A stretch of 64,000 bases of DNA from Echinicola sp. 20G (GCF_015533855.1 NZ_AP024154.1:623001-687000); one strand, 5' to 3'. Positions 1 to 9,328 are shown, counted from the first letter of the stretch. Notes: generated by a model from the sequence alone, not told the origin. Translations and numbers: made by a program.

Positions 1-1178
1 TTTGGCATTAATACATCATCAAGGCTCGCATATTGGAATGAAAGCCCGTAATTATGGTAACGATAGTCTAAAACATCCGGCAAAGTTTCTTCCAACTCAG
101 GTACTGACAATAAGTCTCCTGATTTCCTTCTCGTAAAAAAATCCAAATAGACCTTAGGGCTAACCGGATATCCAAATCCCAACCGAAAGTCTCTATTGAT
201 GAAAGTCGTATCTTCCTTAAGCAAAAAAAAGGAAGCGCTGAGATCAACAACTGACCCCAAAACCATGGGCTCCAAAGCAGAGATTTCCAGGTTTTGGCTG
301 TATTGGGTAAGGCGCTGCCAATGCAAAGAGTAATTCCTGCCCCTTCCGCTCACATTCATAAGATCCAAATCAAATTGTCCCGTCACCAATAACTTATTTT
401 CCTCCACTTCATTTGGTAAAAATCCTATAATACCATCTATTGAATTCACCTTCCTTTTTTCCAAGTTTAGGTACACTGTTGCCTCACTGTTTTGAAAACT
501 TACCTTGGGTGGCTCCAACAGTTTGAGGTAAGGGAGTTTCCGGATCACCTCAACTGCTTCACCTACTCTTTTCTGAGAAAAAGGCTCTCCTTGAACAATT
601 CTCAGCTTTCTTTGAATGAAACCTAACTTAACATTAGCATCTCCTATGATCTGTATACTATCGAATGTTATTCTTGGACCCTGCTCATAATGAAGACTGG
701 CCTTTAGTTGATTTTCAGATTGGCTGATGCTATCCAGCCTGATCGATGAAAAAGGGTAGCCTTGATTCTCTTCAATTGATAATATCCGGTCAAACATCTT
801 GACCACTTTCTCATGTGAGACAGGCTTTTGACTAAATTTTTTTGGGTCGTACCCTGTTTGGTTCAGTAAATGACCGGGCACATTTCCCTTTCCCAGTTCC
901 ACCCAATGATATTGTTCTCCTGTGTTAATAGTCACACTTCTGGAACTATCACTCCAAATTGACCCCACCACTTTTGCCATTAGATAACCTTCTTCTTGCA
1001 AAGCATGGATTTTCGATTTCACAAAGCTATGCCCTTCAAGTGAATCCTTAAAAAACTTCTCCCCTTCTTGAAAAGATGAACCCCGAACTTCATATTTCAA
1101 CAAATAAGTTTTTTGCCCATATGCATTGGGGGCAAGAAGAAGATATACCAATAGGGATATAATGAATGTAACTTTCAA
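1..1178 (-). CDS. POTRA-domain outer-membrane protein, BamA/TamA-like (partial, runs off left edge)
   Basis: Reading leftward from 1178 the frame stays open to the window edge for about 392 codons, so the C-terminal part is missing. It begins with a hydrophobic signal peptide (KVTFIISLLVYLLLAPNAYG, cleavage near AYG-Q), then POTRA-like repeats: 'GPRITFDSIQIIGDANVKL' then FIQRKL and GEPFSQKRV match the usual POTRA pattern. The last visible part (DLMNVSGRGRNYSLHW) looks like the first strands of a beta barrel. An in-frame stop lies three codons upstream of a TTG at 1176-1178 and no ATG is available, so TTG is the best start. It is divergent from hemW. It is separate from the true bamA at 25.3 kb and may insert or export envelope components; the substrate is unknown. 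Confidence 0.75.
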   Translation of the reverse strand, partial: MKVTFIISLLVYLLLAPNAYGQKTYLLKYEVRGSSFQEGEKFFKDSLEGHSFVKSKIHALQEEGYLMAKVVGSIWSDSSRSVTINTGEQYHWVELGKGNVPGHLLNQTGYDPKKFSQKPVSHEKVVKMFDRILSIEENQGYPFSSIRLDSISQSENQLKASLHYEQGPRITFDSIQIIGDANVKLGFIQRKLRIVQGEPFSQKRVGEAVEVIRKLPYLKLLEPPKVSFQNSEATVYLNLEKRKVNSIDGIIGFLPNEVEENKLLVTGQFDLDLMNVSGRGRNYSLHWQRLTQYSQNLEISALEPMVLGSVVDLSASFFLLKEDTTFINRDFRLGFGYPVSPKVYLDFFTRRKSGDLLSVPELEETLPDVLDYRYHNYGLSFQYASLDDVLMP

Positions 1179-1201
1179 AAATGCTTATCGTTGATTTTGC
1201 C

Positions 1202-1209
1202 TATCTTTG
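1202..1209 (+). promoter_or_regulatory. -7 promoter element for hemW
   Basis: The octamer TATCTTTG fits the Bacteroidota -7 consensus TAnnTTTG. No clear -33 TTG lies at the usual distance. Because it falls inside the longest hemW frame, it argues for the downstream TTG start at 1230 rather than one at 1191. Confidence 0.45.
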
Positions 1210-1229
1210 TGGGGATAAAAGTAATCATT

Positions 1230-2354
1230 TTGGCAGGAATTTATATCCATATCCCTTTTTGTAAGCAGGCATGTCACTACTGCGACTTTCATTTCAGCAC
1301 CAACACCAAATTAAAGGAAGAAATGGTGCAAATGATCTGCAAGGAATTGACCCTAAGAAAAGACTATCTAGGCAGTCAAACTCTGATCAAAACCATCTAC
1401 TTTGGTGGCGGAACCCCTTCATTATTAAATGAAGCTGAGCTTTCAGCCATCTTACAAACCATCAACATCCACTACAAGCTTGACTTGGAAGAGATCACCA
1501 TAGAAACTAACCCTGATGACCTCAGCCAAAACAAGCTTCATGAACTTAAGTCATTGGGATTTGATCGACTAAGTATTGGGATACAAAGTTTTAGTGATGA
1601 AGTACTGAAGTTCTATAATAGAAGCCATAGTGCTGAAGAGTCCAAAAAATGTATTCAGAGGGCCCGAAATACAGGTTTTGAGAAAATGTCCATTGACCTT
1701 ATGTATGGATTTCCTCAAGCCAATCATGAACTTTGGAAGTCAGATCTCACGCAGGCTATAGGGCTTGATCCGGGGCACATCAGCAGCTATTGCCTCACTG
1801 TAGAGCCTGGCACAGCACTAGGTAACTGGTCCCAGAAGGGGAAATTTATACCTGCTTCTGAAGATTTTGGCGCAGAACAATTCGAGCTCATGCAGGATTA
1901 TCTGGAAAAAGCCGGCTATGTTCAATATGAAATTTCCAATTTTGGTAAGCCCGGAGCCTTTGCTATTCATAACACCAACTATTGGAAAGGCATGCCTTAC
2001 TTGGGAATTGGTCCAAGCGCACATTCATTTGATGGAAAAACACGACAACACAATATTTCAAATAATGTCCAATACATCAAGGCACTCCAAAAAGATCATT
2101 TGCTTTCTGAAAAAGACGAATTAAGTCAATCCGATATTCTCAATGAATACCTTTTGACTTCTTTGCGGACGATTTGGGGAACAGACCTACAAAAAGTAAA
2201 AAGACAATTCGGGATAGACTTGTTGGCTTCAAAATCCACCGACATCCAATTCTTTTTGGAAGATGGATTGGTAAAGATAGAAAAGGAAAACCTCCTGTTG
2301 ACCAAACAAGGAAAACTTTTGGCAGACTATATTGCTGGAAAGCTGTTTGTGTAA
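1230..2354 (+). CDS. hemW: Radical SAM heme chaperone HemW
   Basis: HemW is a radical-SAM protein that binds heme and delivers it to target proteins; older annotations call it oxygen-independent coproporphyrinogen III oxidase. The 4Fe-4S motif CxxxCxxC is at residues 11, 15 and 18 (IPFCKQACHYC), followed by the SAM-binding FGGGTPS near residue 55 and the ISSYCLTVEPGT segment; the C-terminal winged-helix HemN_C part is present. The frame could begin at a TTG at 1191 or a GTG at 1209, but a -7 promoter box at 1202-1209 and the family's usual start just before GIYIHIPFC favour the TTG at 1230, giving 374 residues. It is followed after 23 bases by the DUF721 gene, probably in one transcript. Confidence 0.9.
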   Translation: MAGIYIHIPFCKQACHYCDFHFSTNTKLKEEMVQMICKELTLRKDYLGSQTLIKTIYFGGGTPSLLNEAELSAILQTINIHYKLDLEEITIETNPDDLSQNKLHELKSLGFDRLSIGIQSFSDEVLKFYNRSHSAEESKKCIQRARNTGFEKMSIDLMYGFPQANHELWKSDLTQAIGLDPGHISSYCLTVEPGTALGNWSQKGKFIPASEDFGAEQFELMQDYLEKAGYVQYEISNFGKPGAFAIHNTNYWKGMPYLGIGPSAHSFDGKTRQHNISNNVQYIKALQKDHLLSEKDELSQSDILNEYLLTSLRTIWGTDLQKVKRQFGIDLLASKSTDIQFFLEDGLVKIEKENLLLTKQGKLLADYIAGKLFV

Positions 2355-2377
2355 AATATACTTACTAACTTTATCTT

Positions 2378-2692
2378 ATGAAGAAGTACAAGGATTATAA
2401 TCCGCGAAAAAAGGAGATCACTCCACTCAAAGAAGCCTTTGAGGAGTTGCTCCAAGCCTATAAACTGAAAGACCGCTTTAACGAAAAAAAAATCGTCAGT
2501 GCTTGGGCAGAAATGATGGGCAATTCCATTGCTTCCCGTACTTCCTCTATCTACGCAAAGAACAAGCAGCTCTATGTAAAACTTAGCGCTGGCCCCATCA
2601 AAAAAGAATTGATGATGAACAAAAGCAAAGTCCTACAGATCATAGAAGACAAATTCGGCAAAGGCGCCATAGAGGACATTCATTTCTTATAG
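2378..2692 (+). CDS. DUF721 domain protein (DciA-like)
   Basis: A small basic protein of 104 residues. The core (TPLKEAFEELLQAYKL, then VSAWAEMMGNSIASRT, and LYVKLSAGPIKKELM) matches the DUF721 fold, which includes DciA, the loader or partner of the replicative helicase in bacteria lacking DnaC. Whether this family member loads helicase here is inferred from the family only. It follows hemW closely on the same strand and ends 17 bases from the convergent DUF4197 gene. Confidence 0.8.
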   Translation: MKKYKDYNPRKKEITPLKEAFEELLQAYKLKDRFNEKKIVSAWAEMMGNSIASRTSSIYAKNKQLYVKLSAGPIKKELMMNKSKVLQIIEDKFGKGAIEDIHFL

Positions 2693-2709
2693 ACACCTTC
2701 GCCAACTGA

Positions 2710-3432
2710 TCAATCCTGAGCAGCAAAGACCCTTTTGAGCAATGAACTGCTTCTTTCCAAAGGGTTCTCACGAATCGCTTTCTCTTCTTCTGCAATCAAC
2801 TTAAACAAACCCTCAATAGCCCTATTAGTCACATAGGTATTTAAATCAGGATCCAATTTTTTTGAGGTGGTTGGAAAATTATTATAGGTGCTTACCAAAT
2901 CCCCATAGTACTTTGTTGCTCCAACTTGATCGAGTGATTCCTGCACATGGGGCTTAAACAAACTTACTAATTGATCAGTTGTTGTCCTTTGCAAGTAACT
3001 GGTTGCAGCATCATCTTCACCTTTTAAGATATCCCAAGCATCCTTGATGGCCAATTGCTTGATCGCATTGATAAAAATGGGCTTCGCTTCCATGGCCGCA
3101 TTTTCTGCTCCACGATTGATTGTAGTGATCACTTTGTCCATTTCAGATCCCAAGCCTATCCTTCTCAAAGTTGACTCTACTTTTTGCACCTCATCCGGTA
3201 AGCCAATTCGAATCAAGTCATTGGCCAAAAAACCATCTACTGAAGATGCACTTTCCACTCCAGTCCCCACTCCTTTTACCAACGCTTCTTTCAGTCCATT
3301 GCTTACATCGGCTTCTGTCAAGCTAGCCTCTGTGGCGCCTTGAATAAATTTATTGACTTCCGCTGTGGTGCAGCTCATCATGAAAAATAACACTACAAGT
3401 AAGTAAGAGCCAAATTTGTTTTTCATCTTCAT
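2710..3432 (-). CDS. DUF4197 lipoprotein
   Basis: A secreted lipoprotein of about 240 residues. The N terminus has a basic start, a hydrophobic stretch (YLLVVLFFMM) and a lipobox ending in MMSC, so it is expected to be lipid-anchored in the envelope. The rest (LKEALVKGVGTGVESAS, IRIGLPDEVQKVESTLRRIG, LFKPHVQESLDQVGATKYY) matches the DUF4197 family, whose function is unknown. Three ATG codons at 3450, 3432 and 3426 are possible; those nearer the signal peptide are more likely. It converges with the DUF721 gene. Confidence 0.8.
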   Translation of the reverse strand: MKMKNKFGSYLLVVLFFMMSCTTAEVNKFIQGATEASLTEADVSNGLKEALVKGVGTGVESASSVDGFLANDLIRIGLPDEVQKVESTLRRIGLGSEMDKVITTINRGAENAAMEAKPIFINAIKQLAIKDAWDILKGEDDAATSYLQRTTTDQLVSLFKPHVQESLDQVGATKYYGDLVSTYNNFPTTSKKLDPDLNTYVTNRAIEGLFKLIAEEEKAIRENPLERSSSLLKRVFAAQD

Positions 3433-3507
3433 AGTTGGTTTTAATATCATTTTATTTCATTCAGGATATTTGAGTGACATTACGTATAATTGTGTAGTTT
3501 TTTATCA

Positions 3508-5568
3508 ATGGTCAAACTTCCCAATATAAATATCGGAAAGATTATTCTCCTGGTGTCTATGCTCACCTGGTTGGGTTTGCTTTTTGTTGACCTCCTAAGA
3601 TTATTTGGTAAGCTCAACCAGATGAACCTAGGAATAGCTGAGGAAATCACCTACACGCTGGAAATTATCTTCTTCATCTTGGTCTATTTATTCTATTCAA
3701 GATCAATAGAACTTAATGAAAACAATAACTTCATCCAGCTAATATGGCGGGCTGCTTCCACCGGGATGATGGCACTGGGTACTTCTTTATTAACGAGAAT
3801 ATTCTATGTCATCCTAGGAAATACCCGCTTGTCTACAGATCCACTATTGGCAAATTTCTTTTACCATGTCAATTTCGGAATGATCACCATATTCCTGATT
3901 TCATGCACGCTACTATGGAAAAAGCTCATTTTGTACCAAAAGAATAAGAACATTGTTCAGCAATGGCAAATATATGAAGTCATGCTTTTGGTCAGCATGT
4001 TTTATGTTTATTTTAACAAAAACAGTTTTGGCTCTACTTTCCTTTTTGGTCTTTTGTTGCTATTGATATTGGGCATCATACTTTCTGTTAATTTAAAGTG
4101 GATCCCCTACCTTACATTTAAGGATAAATGGAAGTCCATCCTTTTCTTTTTTATTATTCTAGTCACGGGGACCTTCTTGTTTTTCCAAGTGCTTGGGTAC
4201 GATAAATCCAGCTATATCATAGTCAGTTTAACGGATAACCTTTTCTTGTTGGGACTATTTGGTTTTGTCATCACTTATGCCCTTTTCAGTCTATTGGTCA
4301 CCCTTTTTAATCTTCCAACTTCCTCGGTTTTTGAGCAGAAACTAACTGAGGCCATTAACTTTCAAAAGCTAAGCCAATCTATCCAACCCGGGCAAAACGA
4401 AACCCAAGTACTGGATATTTTGATGGACAGCTGCATGAGTGCTGCTTATGCCGATGCAGCTTGGCTGGAAATTATGGATGATGACAAAAACTTCCAAACT
4501 TTGCACCAGAGGTTTATCACTAATCAAACCAGAAAGGAAGTTCGTGAGCTGATCCAGAAATCAAAATCACTCAGTGAGTATTTGAACCATTTGAGCCAAT
4601 CCTCCCAAGACTATGCCAATGGTTTTATTGAACATGAGCTTTACAAGTCCGCTTTGATTATCCCCATCTGGGTTAATAAAACACTCTTGGGCAATATATT
4701 TTTGCTCAAAGAGGTTAAAAATGGCTTCAATAAGGAAATGCTCAATATCATGGTCACCTTTGTAGGCCAAGCCAGTATTTCCGTGGAAAACCACCGTTTA
4801 CTGAACCAGGCTATCCGAAACGAAAGGTACAAGGAAGAGCTCAAAATTGCCCAAAGGGTACAAAGGAGCCTTTTACCATCAGAACTGCACCATAATAAGG
4901 ATTTTGATATTGTAGGTTTCTCTGAAGCTGCAGATGAAGTGGGAGGGGATTACTACGAGACTTTTCAGTTTGACCCTCATCGTTTCGCTTTGATTATTGG
5001 CGATGTTTCTGGAAAGGGAACTTCTGCGGCCTTCAATATGTCTCAGATGAAAGGGATCTTTCACAGCTTGGTACAGCTTGATCTCAGCCCAAAAGAATTC
5101 CTCACCAGAGCCAACAATGCTTTGAGTAGATGCCTGGCCAAAAACCATTTCATTACGACAACTTATTATGTGTTGGACACGGAAAAAAAATCGATTTCCT
5201 TCAGTCGGGCAGGTCACTGCCCTACACTATATTTTAGTAAGGAGCTAAACCAATCTGCATTTGTTTCATTGGAAGGAATGGGGCTTGGTATCGTCAGAAA
5301 TAAAAAATATCCAAACTACCTGCATGAAAGGACTATACAATACGTTAGCGGAGACATTATGGTCATGTATACTGACGGAATTGTAGAGTCTAAGAACCAA
5401 AACAGTGAGGAATTTGGTTATGATAGGTTAAAAGAAGTTTTGAATCAAAATAAAGAAAATCAGCCAGAAACGATCAAAAACAATATCATACAATCTGTAT
5501 ATGATTTTGTTGGAAAATCAGCCTTGCCTGATGATGACTATTCCTTAATGGTCATCAAATTCAATTAA
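3508..5568 (+). CDS. Membrane PP2C-type phosphatase with GAF and SpoIIE domains (RsbU-like)
   Basis: A predicted serine/threonine phosphatase of 686 residues that would dephosphorylate a STAS protein in a partner-switching cascade. The first 270 residues carry about eight hydrophobic segments with no recognised sensor family. A GAF-like domain follows (about 290-430), then a SpoIIE/PP2C domain with the metal-binding motifs VGGDYYE, IIGDVSGKG, VMYTDGIVE and the C-terminal DDDYSLMV. The acidic residues needed for metal binding are present, so it should be active. ATG at 3508 is chosen; a TTG exists 18 bases upstream. The STAS and ATPase genes follow directly. Confidence 0.9.
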   Translation: MVKLPNINIGKIILLVSMLTWLGLLFVDLLRLFGKLNQMNLGIAEEITYTLEIIFFILVYLFYSRSIELNENNNFIQLIWRAASTGMMALGTSLLTRIFYVILGNTRLSTDPLLANFFYHVNFGMITIFLISCTLLWKKLILYQKNKNIVQQWQIYEVMLLVSMFYVYFNKNSFGSTFLFGLLLLLILGIILSVNLKWIPYLTFKDKWKSILFFFIILVTGTFLFFQVLGYDKSSYIIVSLTDNLFLLGLFGFVITYALFSLLVTLFNLPTSSVFEQKLTEAINFQKLSQSIQPGQNETQVLDILMDSCMSAAYADAAWLEIMDDDKNFQTLHQRFITNQTRKEVRELIQKSKSLSEYLNHLSQSSQDYANGFIEHELYKSALIIPIWVNKTLLGNIFLLKEVKNGFNKEMLNIMVTFVGQASISVENHRLLNQAIRNERYKEELKIAQRVQRSLLPSELHHNKDFDIVGFSEAADEVGGDYYETFQFDPHRFALIIGDVSGKGTSAAFNMSQMKGIFHSLVQLDLSPKEFLTRANNALSRCLAKNHFITTTYYVLDTEKKSISFSRAGHCPTLYFSKELNQSAFVSLEGMGLGIVRNKKYPNYLHERTIQYVSGDIMVMYTDGIVESKNQNSEEFGYDRLKEVLNQNKENQPETIKNNIIQSVYDFVGKSALPDDDYSLMVIKFN

Positions 5569-5602
5569 GGAACATTAGCTGAACCTAAGCGTATAATCAC
5601 AT

Positions 5603-5947
5603 ATGTTATCAATAGACAAACAAAAAGACATAGAGCACGTTACACTGATTTTGGATGGGCAGGTGGATGCCAGCAACTCTGTGGAGCTGGATGATGAGAT
5701 CAAAGAAGTCTTATCTCTTAACTATAAAACCATCTTGGTGGATGGAAGTGGTCTGGATTACATTTCCTCTGCTGGCCTAGGTGTATTTATGTCGTATTTG
5801 GAAGACTTTGAAGAGAAGGATATTCAGTTTTTGATCTTTGGTCTTTCGGATAAAGTGGCCAATGTGTTCCATATCCTTGGCCTTGACCAGTTGATCACCC
5901 TTAAAGCAAATAAAGAAGACGCGCTAAAGACCATAAATGAAGCATGA
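5603..5947 (+). CDS. STAS-domain anti-sigma factor antagonist (RsbV-like)
   Basis: A single STAS domain of 114 residues. The switch motif reads DGSGLDYISSAGLGVF; one of the adjacent serines is the residue a partner kinase would phosphorylate, as in SpoIIAA and RsbV. The gene lies 34 bases after the phosphatase and overlaps the ATPase gene by 11 bases, which makes it the probable substrate of both. No sigma-factor gene is present nearby, so the final target is unknown. Confidence 0.9.
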   Translation: MLSIDKQKDIEHVTLILDGQVDASNSVELDDEIKEVLSLNYKTILVDGSGLDYISSAGLGVFMSYLEDFEEKDIQFLIFGLSDKVANVFHILGLDQLITLKANKEDALKTINEA

Positions 5948-6353
5948 GCTGACCTTATATTGCGAAAAAAACAAGCTTGCGGAATTGAGGAATTTCCTTG
6001 ATGCGGAGCTTTCTTCAGCCAAATTCTCAGAGGTTTTGAAAAACGAACTGATTTTGGCAGTGGAAGAGGTATGTGCCAACCGAATGATCCATTCGCATAG
6101 CTGCAACCCTTCCAATCACCTCAACATTAGGGTAAAGCAATTTGACCAAAGCATTATTTTTGAAATCATAGATACTGGGGAGCCTTTCAATATGCTTGAC
6201 TACGTCGAACCCGACCTCAAAGAAGTTATTCGAAGTAAAACTAAGGGAAAGCTTGGAATTAGGCTCGTCAAACGAATCATGGACACGATTGAAATAGAAA
6301 GCACCCCCGCCAAACACATATGCCGATTGATCAAACAATTGAATTCCAAATAA
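5937..6353 (+). CDS. HATPase_c anti-sigma-type serine kinase (RsbW-like)
   Basis: A 138-residue GHKL-fold ATPase. The N box reads ELILAVEEVCANRMIHSHS and the G1 and G2 regions read EIIDTGEPFN and LGIRLVKRIMD. This is the pattern of RsbW/SpoIIAB kinases that phosphorylate a STAS partner and otherwise hold a sigma factor or another target. The usual EVVxNAxxH form of the N box is changed to EVCANRMIHS, but the acidic and asparagine residues remain. It overlaps the STAS gene, implying coupled translation. Confidence 0.87.
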   Translation: MKHELTLYCEKNKLAELRNFLDAELSSAKFSEVLKNELILAVEEVCANRMIHSHSCNPSNHLNIRVKQFDQSIIFEIIDTGEPFNMLDYVEPDLKEVIRSKTKGKLGIRLVKRIMDTIEIESTPAKHICRLIKQLNSK

Positions 6354-6444
6354 TTGTTAATTCTTTCCATATATCGGTATTGAAACCACACTTTCTTCAT
6401 TAAAATTTGTAACATTGCATATTGTTTTTGGCATGCAAAATAAG

Positions 6445-8463
6445 ATGAAAACTACATATCTGGGCTTTTTGGCCATGGGGATGATACTGGCTTGCTCACC
6501 TAAGACCCAGGTCAACCAAAGTACTTCTCCAAGTGATGAACCACAGTATCTCCTTACCGTTGGCAACGAAAATGTTCCTGCCGATGAATTTTTGCATATG
6601 CTGTCCAAAAACAGGGACTTTAACCAAAGTGGAGAAAAGCTAAGTCCTGAAGAATTTGAGGAAAACCTATCGCTTTTCATTGACTACAAGCTGAAAGTCA
6701 AAGAAGCTGAAGCTTTGGGCATGCATGAGTCCGAAGACTTTATTAGGGAGTTTGGCACCTTCAAGGAGGATCTGAAGAAGCCCTATCTGCTTGAAAACTC
6801 CCTTCAAGAAGGGGAATTGAGAAAAGCCTATTCAAGAATGCAAGAAGTTGTTCATGCGCAACACATCTTGTTAAGGTTCCCTCCCAATGCCAGTAAAGAT
6901 GACTCCATTGCTGTCTTGAGAATGGCCATCAACTTAAAAGAAAAAGCTGAAGGCGGGGCAAACTTTGGTGAACTTGCCTTGGAATATTCCCAAGATCCTT
7001 CTGTGTCTACAAATCAGGGAGATTTAGGTTATTTTACTTCCTTGCAAATGGTTTATGCCTTTGAAGATGCGGTGTACCAGCTTCAAGAAGGACAAGTCTC
7101 TGATCCCGTACTGACCAGCTTTGGTTACCATATTATCAAGCTGATTGATCGAAAGCCAAATCCCGGTCAAGTTCGTGTATCCCATATTCTCGTCAGAACA
7201 GACCCCGCCGATCCTGTTTCAGAGGACAGGGCAAGACGTAAGATCACAGATATTTATACAGAGCTTCAAAAAGACGATGTTAGCTGGGATGAAGTCTGCA
7301 AAGCCTATTCAGAAGACAATGCCACCAAAAACTCAAGCGGAAACCTTCCTTGGTTTGGCGTAGGAGCTTTTATCAAAGAATTTGAGAATGCTGCGTTTTC
7401 TCTACGTGAAGAAGGAGAGATCAGCGCTCCAGTAAAATCACCTTATGGCTATCACATCATTCGATTGGAGGAGATGAAACCCATTGCTTCTTATGAAGAA
7501 ATGGAAGAAAGCCTTAAGTCCAAAATCTTAAGGGACAGCAGATCTGATCTGATTCAATCCCAAGTTGTAGCTATTCAAAAGTCAAAATACAATTTCAAAG
7601 AAAACACCGCTATCATCAATGCTTCCATTAGTTCAATGAAACAAAGTAGCGGAGGAATCAGTAATGCACATCAAATTTTATCGGGTGAAAACCTGATGGA
7701 CAGTACGCTTTTCAGCATCGATGCAAAACCAAAAAAAGTATCTGATTTGGTAAGCTTTATAGAGACAGATGAAGTAGTTATCAAACCTTCCCAAAGAAAC
7801 CAATTCAAAGCTTGGTTGGATAAGTTTATTGAAACTTCTTTGGCAGAAACCGAAGAGATGGATCTCTTAGCCAATAATGAAGACTATAGGCTATTGATCA
7901 AGGAATACCGCGATGGAATTTTGCTATTCAATTTGATGAATGAAATGGTTTGGCAAAAGGCTTTAAAGGACTCTGCAGGTCTGCAAGAGTACTTCACAAC
8001 ACATCAAGACCAATACCAATGGAAAGACAGGGTACAGGCTTTGATCGTCAAAATCAACAAGACTTCTGTCAAATCGCCTGTTCAAGAATTCTTAACGGAT
8101 AAATCTTTCAATTCCCAGTTGAAAAGTGAGCTCACTAATTACTTGGAAAAGGAGCACTCTCCGCTTGAATTCAGCATTGATCAAGGAACTTATGAGTACA
8201 CTGACCATCCTGTTTTGAAGAACGCGGCTTTACAGAAGAAATTACAGCAAGTTACAATAGACAACAAGACTTATATTGTACTCTTGGGCAAGCAGTTCCC
8301 TGCTGGGCCAAAAGCATTTAACGAGACCAAAGGCAAGGTAATTCAGGATTATCAAGAATCTTTGGACCAAAACTTAATCAGTTTATTAAAAGAAAATTAT
8401 ATCATCCAGATAAATGAGGATGAGAAAAATAGAATTGCCGATATCGTCGTTACACAAAACTAA
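6445..8463 (+). CDS. Periplasmic peptidyl-prolyl isomerase with two parvulin domains (lipoprotein)
   Basis: A predicted lipid-anchored chaperone of about 672 residues; ATG at 6445 places a signal peptide with lipobox LACS at its start (in-frame ATG 6433 and an upstream non-ATG codon at 6415 are less likely). Two PpiC/rotamase domains begin near VVHAQHILLRF and VRVSHILVRTD, each followed by a YSxDxxxxxxGGxLG-type segment and GYHIIK/RL. The long C-terminal part has no obvious domain. It is first of three overlapping chaperone genes and overlaps the next by 50 bases. The likely clients are outer-membrane proteins. Confidence 0.88.
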   Translation: MKTTYLGFLAMGMILACSPKTQVNQSTSPSDEPQYLLTVGNENVPADEFLHMLSKNRDFNQSGEKLSPEEFEENLSLFIDYKLKVKEAEALGMHESEDFIREFGTFKEDLKKPYLLENSLQEGELRKAYSRMQEVVHAQHILLRFPPNASKDDSIAVLRMAINLKEKAEGGANFGELALEYSQDPSVSTNQGDLGYFTSLQMVYAFEDAVYQLQEGQVSDPVLTSFGYHIIKLIDRKPNPGQVRVSHILVRTDPADPVSEDRARRKITDIYTELQKDDVSWDEVCKAYSEDNATKNSSGNLPWFGVGAFIKEFENAAFSLREEGEISAPVKSPYGYHIIRLEEMKPIASYEEMEESLKSKILRDSRSDLIQSQVVAIQKSKYNFKENTAIINASISSMKQSSGGISNAHQILSGENLMDSTLFSIDAKPKKVSDLVSFIETDEVVIKPSQRNQFKAWLDKFIETSLAETEEMDLLANNEDYRLLIKEYRDGILLFNLMNEMVWQKALKDSAGLQEYFTTHQDQYQWKDRVQALIVKINKTSVKSPVQEFLTDKSFNSQLKSELTNYLEKEHSPLEFSIDQGTYEYTDHPVLKNAALQKKLQQVTIDNKTYIVLLGKQFPAGPKAFNETKGKVIQDYQESLDQNLISLLKENYIIQINEDEKNRIADIVVTQN

Positions 8464-9328
8464 GCGTATCCTGATAGGTGTGCTTTGCTTTTCTCTAACA
8501 AGTTGTCATTATTTCAAAATGAAAACGGAAGAAGAGAATAGCGAGGATAATCCTATTCTAGCCTCCGTGGACAATAACTATCTACGAAAAGCAGATATGG
8601 AGTTCCTTACCAAGGAAACTACCAATCCGGAGGACAGTGCCAATTTGGCCAAGAGATACTTGCAGTCCTGGATCAAGAAGCAAGTAATGATCAGGGAAGC
8701 GGGCAAGAACATTACATTGAGCCAAGCTGAGCTGGACAAAAAATTATTGGATTATAAGTATGCCTTGATCGTTTATGAATACGAAAAGGAATATGTCGAA
8801 AAGCACCTTGACCGGGAAGTAGGTGAAGATGAGATCAATCAATATTATACGGACAACAAGGATAACTTTATCTTAAAGGAGATTATTGTCCGGGCCAACT
8901 ATATTAAAATGGATAAAAGCCTTTCCCAAAATGCGCAAGCAGAAAGGCTTATGAAACGCCAAACAGACACTTCTGGGCAGGAATTAAGAGAGCTGGCCAT
9001 CAAATCAGCCTCCAATTATTTCTTAGAAGATTCTACATGGGTAAACTTTGATGAGATCATCATCAATACCCCTTTGGCAGAAAACAATAATAAAGTACAA
9101 TTATTGACCCGTGGGAATAATCTCATCAAAGTAGAAGATGATGAGTTCAATTATTATTTCAAAATCTTAGAATACAAGCTCCAGGACCAAATTCCTCCTG
9201 TGGATTTTGTCAAGGACGAAATCTCTAAGATCATTATCAACAAAAGAAAAGTAACCCTTGCAGAAACACTACAAAACAATGTTTATCAAAGAGCGCAGGA
9301 AAATAATGAGTTTAAAATATATGAGTAA
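8414..9328 (+). CDS. SurA/PpiC-like periplasmic lipoprotein lacking a clear rotamase domain
   Basis: A 304-residue secreted protein. The signal peptide ends in the lipobox LTSC. The N-terminal helices (NLAKRYLQSWIKKQVMIREAG, EYEKEYVEKHL) resemble the SurA N-terminal chaperone fold, and INQYYTDNKDNFILKE is the usual lead into a parvulin domain, but the parvulin HIL and GG motifs are absent. It is therefore probably a chaperone without isomerase activity. It overlaps both neighbours, so the three products are likely made together. An ATG two codons downstream (8420) is an equal start candidate. Confidence 0.8.
   Translation: MRMRKIELPISSLHKTKRILIGVLCFSLTSCHYFKMKTEEENSEDNPILASVDNNYLRKADMEFLTKETTNPEDSANLAKRYLQSWIKKQVMIREAGKNITLSQAELDKKLLDYKYALIVYEYEKEYVEKHLDREVGEDEINQYYTDNKDNFILKEIIVRANYIKMDKSLSQNAQAERLMKRQTDTSGQELRELAIKSASNYFLEDSTWVNFDEIIINTPLAENNNKVQLLTRGNNLIKVEDDEFNYYFKILEYKLQDQIPPVDFVKDEISKIIINKRKVTLAETLQNNVYQRAQENNEFKIYE

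Noticed and set aside
1191..1229. Longer hemW start at TTG 1191
   Set aside because: A -7 promoter box lies inside it and the added 13 residues are not typical of HemW, whose conserved part starts at GIYIHIPFC.
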